Source: Leifsonia shinshuensis
GTDB lineage: Bacteria; Actinomycetota; Actinomycetes; Actinomycetales; Microbacteriaceae
NCBI RefSeq assembly: GCF_031456835.1
Contig: NZ_JAVDVK010000001.1
Coordinates: 1 to 64,000 of the forward strand
Length of the DNA stretch: 64,000 bases
Direction of reading: 5' to 3'
The notes beneath the pieces were generated by a model. That model made no database searches and was not told where the DNA came from. It saw only the letters and a program-made list of their open reading frames with translations. This document shows, in pieces, positions 59,356 through 64,000 of the stretch (the first letter of the stretch is position 1; every line of letters starts with the position of its first letter). The translations under genes and the position numbers were made by a program.

Positions 59356-59616
59356 GTGGTCTCCCGCCACAGCGCTGTCCGGCAAAGGCGCGACACCATC
59401 CTGGGGTGGCTGCTCATAGCGGCCGGCCTCCTCATCGTCGCCGCCGGCTTCCTGGCGCTGATCTTCTTCCCCGACTCGCACGGTGCGAGCCTGATCGAGC
59501 GGCTGCCGCGCCTTCCAGCGTTCCTCGCCGGACCAGCCGGCGTCGCGGTCGGCGGATACGGCGCCCGCCTCCTCCGGCGGCGCTCCGGGCCCGCGGAGCA
59601 TAACCATGACCGTTGA
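59356..59616 (+). CDS. Small two-helix membrane protein (86 aa)
   Basis: Two helices (about 17-36 and 50-70) joined by FFPDSHGASLIERLPRLPAF, and a basic C-terminus (RRRSGPAEHNHDR). The GTG start is uncertain. It overlaps the next gene by 11 nt. Confidence 0.5.
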   Translation: MVSRHSAVRQRRDTILGWLLIAAGLLIVAAGFLALIFFPDSHGASLIERLPRLPAFLAGPAGVAVGGYGARLLRRRSGPAEHNHDR

Positions 59617-59833
59617 CCCGTCCACCCCGGAAGGTCGACGCCGAACCCGGCGAGGCCTGCTGCTGTTCGGCTTCGTGCTCGTGTTCCTCGCCGTGCAGGG
59701 TCTGCTTCTGCGGTGGGCTGTCGTGTCTGGTTCGGCGGTGGTCTGGGCGTTGTGGGCGTCGTTCGTCGCGGGCGCCGTGGCCGGGTTCGTGGTCGAGTCG
59801 TTGTCGGAGCGGCGGCGCAGACGCGGCCAGTAG
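59606..59833 (+). CDS. Small two-helix membrane protein (75 aa)
   Basis: The basic start GRRRTRRG, then helices about 17-36 and 43-63, ending SERRRRRGQ. The architecture (basic-helix-turn-helix-basic) recurs in the neighbouring genes. Confidence 0.6.
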   Translation: MTVDPSTPEGRRRTRRGLLLFGFVLVFLAVQGLLLRWAVVSGSAVVWALWASFVAGAVAGFVVESLSERRRRRGQ

Positions 59834-59854
59834 CCGACGAGTACTATCCGAGGC

Positions 59855-59947
59855 GTGTCCAGGTGGCGGCCGTACGAACGGGTGATCTACATCGTCTTGG
59901 CGGTCATCGCGATCGGGGTCGGGTTGACGCTCCTCGGCGTCTGGTGA
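59855..59947 (+). CDS. Single-helix micropeptide (30 aa)
   Basis: MSRWRPYERVIYIVLAVIAI..., one helix ending LLGVW. The GTG lies 7 nt after TACTAT (59842-59847), a good leaderless promoter, which supports expression of such a short ORF. Confidence 0.45.
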   Translation: MSRWRPYERVIYIVLAVIAIGVGLTLLGVW

Positions 59948-59986
59948 GCACGGAATGAGGACTTCGTAGCCGGGCGCCGTTCGGCT

Positions 59987-60067
59987 GTGCGGGACACCGC
60001 CCTGGTCGCCGGAGCCTTCTGCGCAATCGTCTTGGTCGTGACGATTACGGCGCTGGGCCTGCGCTGA
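59987..60067 (+). CDS. Single-helix micropeptide (26 aa)
   Basis: MRDTALVAGAFCAIVLVVTI..., GTG start, one helix. No clear ribosome site; support is mainly composition and context. Confidence 0.3.
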   Translation: MRDTALVAGAFCAIVLVVTITALGLR

Positions 60068-60096
60068 CGGCCACGTGGCCCCAGGAGACGTCGTCA

Positions 60097-60522
60097 CTAT
60101 CGCCCGCGGTCGTCGGACACTTTGCGAAGGACGAAGTACCCGCCGACGCCGAGAACGATGATGAGCAGCGCAGTGAGCACGCCCCGTCCCGAGCCACCGA
60201 CGATCTCGATGACGAGGTAAACGAGGCCGCTGATCAGGAACCCGGCGGAGACGACGTAGGGGACCCATTTGTTCACAGCGGACGGTTTGCCGTCGGCTGG
60301 TGCCCCGGCTCGCCGACCGCCCGTGCGGAGGTTCGCGCGGCCGCTGACGCCGAGCAGGACGAAAGCCGTAAGCATGAGCGCCACCGAGACCAGGGCGGGC
60401 CACAACCCCGCGTGCAACGCCGCAATCACAGCGAGCCCGATCAACCCAACGACGATGACACCGGCGGACGCCCACATGGTCGGGCGGATCCATGCCGGTT
60501 GCGGTTCACTGCTATTCGTCAT
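60097..60522 (-). CDS. Four-helix membrane protein (141 aa)
   Basis: Two helix pairs (about 17-36/41-60 and 86-105/113-132) joined by a basic linker (RANLRTGGRRAGAPADGK). It looks like two of the local two-helix units fused. Last gene of a four-gene leftward operon, overlapping the gene before it by 11 nt. Confidence 0.6.
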   Translation of the reverse strand: MTNSSEPQPAWIRPTMWASAGVIVVGLIGLAVIAALHAGLWPALVSVALMLTAFVLLGVSGRANLRTGGRRAGAPADGKPSAVNKWVPYVVSAGFLISGLVYLVIEIVGGSGRGVLTALLIIVLGVGGYFVLRKVSDDRGR

Positions 60523-60769
60523 CGGTGGACCTCACATCCGATTCGGTCTTCGACTGACGCCGGCGGCGGCGCCAGAGGACCGTCAGCTGCACGGCGCTTC
60601 CCAGAACGATGAGGGCGAAGATCGTCGTGATGAGGGCGGGAGCCCACTGGTGTGACCCGGACACTCTGACCCACCCGAGGATGCCGGTCACTACGATGAG
60701 GACCCCGCACGCCCAGATCAGCCCGAGCAGGATTCGGACGCTCCACCGCGGGTCTCGGCGGTCGATCAT
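60512..60769 (-). CDS. Two-helix membrane protein (85 aa)
   Basis: Starts MIDRRDPRWSVR, has helices about 13-33 and 45-66, and ends with WRRRRRQSKTESDVRSTDDE. It overlaps the upstream gene by 4 nt. The N-terminal R-R-x-P-W-type start is shared with the next two genes. Confidence 0.6.
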   Translation of the reverse strand: MIDRRDPRWSVRILLGLIWACGVLIVVTGILGWVRVSGSHQWAPALITTIFALIVLGSAVQLTVLWRRRRRQSKTESDVRSTDDE

Positions 60770-60984
60770 CGCCGGCCCCACCGGTTCGCAAGGTACCAGG
60801 CCGCCCACCAGCTGTAGCCGCACAGCACGATGAGGACCGCGTAGACAGCGGCGACGAACCAGTTCTTGCCGGGCAGCCAGACCGCCGTGAAGAACACGAA
60901 GAGGATGCTGGACAGCGTCGCGTGGAACCACGCGATCTGCGGGTTCGTCCACGCCAGCCACCACGGCCGCCGCCGGTCAGCCAT
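60766..60984 (-). CDS. Two-helix membrane protein (72 aa)
   Basis: Starts MADRRRPWWLAWTNPQIAW, has helices about 20-40 and 48-66, and ends NRWGRR. Tryptophan-rich. The ATG overlaps the upstream stop by 8 nt; GTG at 60996 is an alternative start. Confidence 0.6.
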   Translation of the reverse strand: MADRRRPWWLAWTNPQIAWFHATLSSILFVFFTAVWLPGKNWFVAAVYAVLIVLCGYSWWAAWYLANRWGRR

Positions 60985-61240
60985 CGTCAGGGTCACTCGC
61001 CCGCGACGGTGTGGACACCCCAGCCGTCGGGTGTCGGAGCACCCACACGAGCGACACCCAAGCAACCGCTGCCGTCACCACGAAGAACACGCCGATCAGC
61101 CACCACCACCAGTCCCCGCGGCCCAACGCGAGAAGCGGTTCGATGTAGGCGAGGGCCGTGTAGAAAATCGCCAACCACCACGAGCCGGCGCGGGATGAGG
61201 TGAGTATCCACCACGGCTTCTTCGACGACGCACCGGTCAC
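60977..61240 (-). CDS. Two-helix membrane protein (87 aa), operon head
   Basis: Starts MTGASSKKPWWILTSSRAG, helices about 20-38 and 43-68 with the run DWWWWL, and an acidic tail (SDPDDG). The GTG lies 7 nt after TAGAGT (61248-61253, minus strand), so it leads the operon as a leaderless gene. Confidence 0.6.
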   Translation of the reverse strand: MTGASSKKPWWILTSSRAGSWWLAIFYTALAYIEPLLALGRGDWWWWLIGVFFVVTAAVAWVSLVWVLRHPTAGVSTPSRASDPDDG

Positions 61241-61293
61241 GGGCTGAACTCTACTCGCGGCACCGCTTGACCGGGTCGGCGTACCATGCGGGC

Positions 61294-61560
61294 ATGGCAG
61301 AGCCTCAGTCAGCGCGCGGGTTCCTTGGGTGGCTTCGTGATCACTACCTCGGCTGGCAGATCGGTGTCGCCTGCTTTTGGGGCTTGTTCGCTGTCTGGTA
61401 CGCGTTCCTTGTCATCGCGAACCCTTCGGACCGCGGGCACATTTTCATGCTCGTCCTTGCCATCGTGGTCTGCGGTTTGACGGCCGTTGGGGTTTTGCTC
61501 GAGCGCCGCCGCCGGAGGCAGCAGTCAGGCGTGGACAAGCCAGACGACGCGGCCAGCTGA
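61294..61560 (+). CDS. Two-helix membrane protein (88 aa)
   Basis: Helices about 23-43 and 50-70, then ERRRRRQQSGVDKPDDAAS, a basic-to-acidic tail like that of the 60512-60769 product. The ATG is 6 nt after TACCAT (61282-61287). It faces away from the four-gene operon. Confidence 0.6.
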   Translation: MAEPQSARGFLGWLRDHYLGWQIGVACFWGLFAVWYAFLVIANPSDRGHIFMLVLAIVVCGLTAVGVLLERRRRRQQSGVDKPDDAAS

Positions 61561-61582
61561 AGGGCACATCCCGCGGCTGTCA

Positions 61583-61771
61583 TCAACGTCGTTTGTTTCG
61601 GAAGCCTGCCCAAAGACAGAGCCCGATGCCTGCGCCGAACGGGAACGCACCGGCAAGCCGCCAAGCCACTTCGGGACCGAACACCAGCAGCAGCGCACCA
61701 CCAAGCCACAGCAGTACCCCCAACACGAACCAGAGCTTGAACTCGGGGCGGCGCGTCTTCGGGTCGGTCAC
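61583..61771 (-). CDS. Two-helix membrane protein (62 aa)
   Basis: MTDPKTRRPEFKLWFVLGVL..., helices about 12-31 and 36-55, ending GFRNKRR. GTG start, 7 nt after a TAGAGC box. Same general architecture as the neighbours. Confidence 0.55.
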   Translation of the reverse strand: MTDPKTRRPEFKLWFVLGVLLWLGGALLLVFGPEVAWRLAGAFPFGAGIGLCLWAGFRNKRR

Positions 61772-61801
61772 GGGTCGGGCTCTAGTCGCGCGCTGCTCGG
61801 T

Positions 61802-62407
61802 TTATCCGAACAGTCTCTTCAGGAGTTCGGGCGTGTAGGTCCGCGGTCCGGCGTTGTTCCAGTTGGAGGCGATCCAGTACCCCTGGCCGACCCAGTGCGA
61901 TTCGCCGATCGACCGGCCGGTGCTGTCGTCGTTGGTCACGCACCATTGACCGCTATACGCCTGGCCGCAGAACCAGCCCATGGCTCGCATCCTGGCCGTT
62001 GCTGCCTGCCCCGTCGCAACGTCGACGTGGCGGAGTTGCGTGGTCAGGAACGTGTCGCTGGGACCCGTCGCCGGTGCCCAGTCGCAGATGAGTCCAGGGC
62101 TCTTCGACAGCATGCCCCCGAGAGCTGCGTCATAGGTGCCGAACCCTGCCCTCGGCACGCCTGGCCCGGATTTCCACGCCGGGTTGAGGACCAGCGAACC
62201 GTTGTCGGACATGAAATCGGTCAGACCTGCGTAGAGCGCGTCGCAGCTGGACGGCAGCTTTTCCACGATTGCCGGTGCCGAGGGGACGGCGGGCATGCTC
62301 GGACTGGGAGCGACGGCTGATCGGGTGGGCCCGCTCGTCGCCGCCGCGGTACAGCCCGCAAGAGAGAGCGCGATGAGGCCGATGACCGCCGGCGTTGCGA
62401 GCTTCAC
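61802..62407 (-). CDS. Putative lipoprotein (201 aa)
   Basis: The signal peptide ends at the lipobox LAGC (C19), then a Ser/Pro/Ala linker and an external domain with four further cysteines (SSCDAL, LICDWAP, GWFCGQ, QWCVTND). It resembles other actinobacterial lipoproteins of unknown role. The GTG lies 6 nt after TAGGGT (62414-62419, minus strand). Confidence 0.7.
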   Translation of the reverse strand: MKLATPAVIGLIALSLAGCTAAATSGPTRSAVAPSPSMPAVPSAPAIVEKLPSSCDALYAGLTDFMSDNGSLVLNPAWKSGPGVPRAGFGTYDAALGGMLSKSPGLICDWAPATGPSDTFLTTQLRHVDVATGQAATARMRAMGWFCGQAYSGQWCVTNDDSTGRSIGESHWVGQGYWIASNWNNAGPRTYTPELLKRLFG

Positions 62408-62604
62408 GCCGCAACCCTAGCGGACAATACTGTCTACCTCAGCGACCAGGGCGAGCTCACTGTTGTCGCCGTCCTGGCGGGCCGAAGAAGAGCACAAGGC
62501 CGAGGGCGCCCGCGTCCGGTTTCAGTGTGGTGGCGCGAGGGCGATCGAGTCATCCTCGTAATACGTCCTGTTGCGCGAGCGACGGCGCAGGTGACTGAGG
62601 AAAG
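62408..62604. promoter_or_regulatory. Divergent promoter region
   Basis: No gene. GACA-ATAC-TGTC (62423-62434) is a short palindrome just upstream of the lipoprotein -10 box. No clear promoter is seen for the oxidoreductase. Confidence 0.35.
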
Positions 62605-62613
62605 GTGATCGAG

Positions 62614-63588
62614 ATGGACATCGAGGGCGACACGAGCCGGATGACCGCACTCCGGGCGCACGAGCGGGGTGGCCCCGAGAAGCTGGTGGTGGAGAAGGCT
62701 CCCCGCCCCCGGCCGGGGCGGGGAGAAGTGCTGGTCCGCGTCGAAGCGGCAGCCATCACGGCTCCCGAGCTGACCTGGCCCGAGACGTGGGAGTCGGACG
62801 GTGTGGACCGGACGCCCATCATCCCCTCGCACGAGTTCGCCGGCACCGTCGCCGAGGTGGGGGAGGGAGTCGAGGACTTCGCCGCGGGCGATCTCGTGTT
62901 CGGATTGGTTCCCTTCAACCGGAACGGGGCCGCGGCGGAGTTCGTGGCCCTCCCCACCTCGTCGATCGGGCACAGGTCGTCCTCCGTCGACCCCGCCATC
63001 GCCGCCGCCGCGGTCCTCCCGGCGCTCACCGCATGGGAGGCGCTCCACGACCAGGTGAACCTGGAGGCCGGGAAGCGGCTTCTCGTCCGTGGTGGGGCCG
63101 GGGCGGTCGGCTCGATGCTCGTCCAGATCGGTCACGTGGCTCGCGCTCAGGTGACTGCCACCGTGTCGTCGGCCGACGACGTGGAGCGCGTGCGATCGCT
63201 GGGCGCCGACGAGGTCGTCGTCGTGCCCCGAGGCGAGGAGCCCGAGGGCCTGAGCGGGTTCGATGTGGTCGTGGATGCGGTCGGCGACCGGATTCCGCGA
63301 TGGATGTACGCGGCGGCGGCTCCGGAAGGAACGCTCGTCTCGTTGCAGCTCCCGCCGGACGAGCAGCTGGCCTCCGAGTACGGGGTCGACACCGTGTTCT
63401 TCGTCGTGTCGGCCAACACGGAGCGCCTTGCGGAGCTGGACGATCTCCTGTCTCAGCACAGGCTGGCGGTGGACGTCGCCATGCAGTTCCCGCTCGATCG
63501 CGGCCGGGAGGCCTTCGAGGCGGCCGGGACTCCGGGGCGCCGGCACGGCAAAGTGCTTCTGGTCCCGGGCAGCCGCCCATCGGAGTGA
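62614..63588 (+). CDS. NADP-dependent alcohol dehydrogenase-like oxidoreductase (quinone reductase type)
   Basis: 324 residues of the medium-chain dehydrogenase superfamily. The GroES-like domain has RVEAAAITAPELTWPETW and PSHEFAGTVAEVGEGV. The Rossmann motif is GGAGAVGSMLVQIGHVA. No structural-zinc cysteines and no catalytic zinc ligands are visible, so it is a zinc-free quinone-reductase-like enzyme. Starts: GTG 62605, ATG 62614 (8 nt after GAGGAAAGG, chosen) or ATG 62641, where homology (MTALRAHERGGPEKL) begins. Confidence 0.82.
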   Translation: MDIEGDTSRMTALRAHERGGPEKLVVEKAPRPRPGRGEVLVRVEAAAITAPELTWPETWESDGVDRTPIIPSHEFAGTVAEVGEGVEDFAAGDLVFGLVPFNRNGAAAEFVALPTSSIGHRSSSVDPAIAAAAVLPALTAWEALHDQVNLEAGKRLLVRGGAGAVGSMLVQIGHVARAQVTATVSSADDVERVRSLGADEVVVVPRGEEPEGLSGFDVVVDAVGDRIPRWMYAAAAPEGTLVSLQLPPDEQLASEYGVDTVFFVVSANTERLAELDDLLSQHRLAVDVAMQFPLDRGREAFEAAGTPGRRHGKVLLVPGSRPSE

Positions 63589-63602
63589 ACCCGTCCTCGA
63601 GA

Positions 63603-63674
63603 TGGCCGACGAAGTCGCCTCCGTGGTGGCGGAAGGGGGTCTGTACCAGCCGATCGACCTGCCGATAGCGTGAG
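63603..63674 (+). CDS. Doubtful short ORF (23 aa)
   Basis: MADEVASVVAEGGLYQPIDL..., between the oxidoreductase and the last gene. It could be a remnant of another protein's C-terminus; there is no good ribosome site. Confidence 0.2.
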
Positions 63675-63711
63675 GGAACGCGAGGGGATGTCACCGTCGA
63701 CAGGGGGAACC

Positions 63712-64000
63712 ATGAATCAGCGCGCCCGCGCCGCACGCGTCGTATCGATCGTCGCGGCCACTCTGCTCGCCGCCGGCCTCGCCGGCTGCACCGGGGAGCC
63801 GAACGGAGGAACGACAACCGCCGCCACCACCGGCTGCGTGAACCTCCGCTCGACCGTCACCAACCTGGAGGCTCTGCGCTCCTGGTGCCTGGACCATGGC
63901 GACCCGGCCGGAGCGGCCGCCTGGATGAGCGGCATCGAGGACTCGCTGAAGGCTGAGGTCCGCGCCGGTTCCAGCTCCGCCGCGAGGGTCGATCGCGTGA
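63712..64000 (+). CDS. Putative lipoprotein, cut by the window end
   Basis: A basic start (MNQRARAARVV), a hydrophobic segment and the lipobox LAGC (C26), then a Gly/Thr linker and CVNLRSTVTNLEALRSWCLDHGD with a cysteine pair. Only 96 codons are in the window and the frame is still open. AGGGGGAAC precedes the ATG. Confidence 0.65.
   Translation, partial: MNQRARAARVVSIVAATLLAAGLAGCTGEPNGGTTTAATTGCVNLRSTVTNLEALRSWCLDHGDPAGAAAWMSGIEDSLKAEVRAGSSSAARVDRV

Overview
The window looks like chromosomal DNA of a high-GC actinobacterium, most likely a member of the Microbacteriaceae (Leifsonia-like). This is inferred from roughly 70% GC, GTG starts, leaderless promoters, and the gene order infC-rpmI-rplT / pheST / argCJBDF-H / tyrS / tlyA-nadK-recN / pyrG / xerD / parA-scpA-scpB-rluB-tyrA-cmk-der. 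No rRNA gene or other taxonomic marker is present.

Layout. 1-14.9 kb: metabolic and stress genes, namely a sulfhydrylase (metY), an SDR oxidoreductase, a K+ channel, an MFS pump with an AadA-type nucleotidyltransferase, a phosphoribosyltransferase, ung, acetyltransferase, a frameshifted lipoprotein, an SMR pump, amidase, a PLP decarboxylase, gamma-glutamyltransferase and a DUF1844 protein. 14.9-28.8 kb: translation and arginine genes. infC starts with ATC behind a ~250-nt leader. rplT ends at a perfect 28-bp hairpin. pheST is followed by two palindromic repeats, and a 28-codon ORF containing ten arginine codons precedes argCJBDF-H. 28.8-46.4 kb: conserved core of DNA repair, tyrS, tlyA/nadK/recN, pyrG, chromosome segregation, RNA modification and der. 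A SatD-like HTH gene faces tyrS across a three-site operator array. 46.4-53.4 kb: a large membrane hydrolase and a two-gene polysaccharide locus (processive GT2 synthase plus membrane-anchored GH18-like hydrolase with two chitin-binding modules).

53.4-58.8 kb: a decayed integrative element in a tRNA-Pro(GGG) gene. A 43-bp direct repeat of the tRNA 3' half marks both ends. Inside are a broken integrase, a broken tail tape-measure gene, four intact hypothetical membrane or soluble cargo genes and an excisionase-like HTH gene. 58.8-62.4 kb: an accessory stretch with about ten very small, mostly two-helix membrane proteins, four of them in an overlapping operon. 62.4-64 kb: a lipoprotein, a quinone-oxidoreductase-like enzyme and a lipoprotein cut by the window edge.

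The strongest candidates for undescribed biology are the leaderless arginine leader peptide in front of an arg operon that lacks argR, the 29-bp-periodic operator array of the SatD-like regulator, a dispersed hairpin repeat whose stem shows compensatory change, and the tandem two-helix membrane-protein cluster. About twenty genes share a TANNNT box 6-7 nt before the start codon, so leaderless initiation is a dominant theme.
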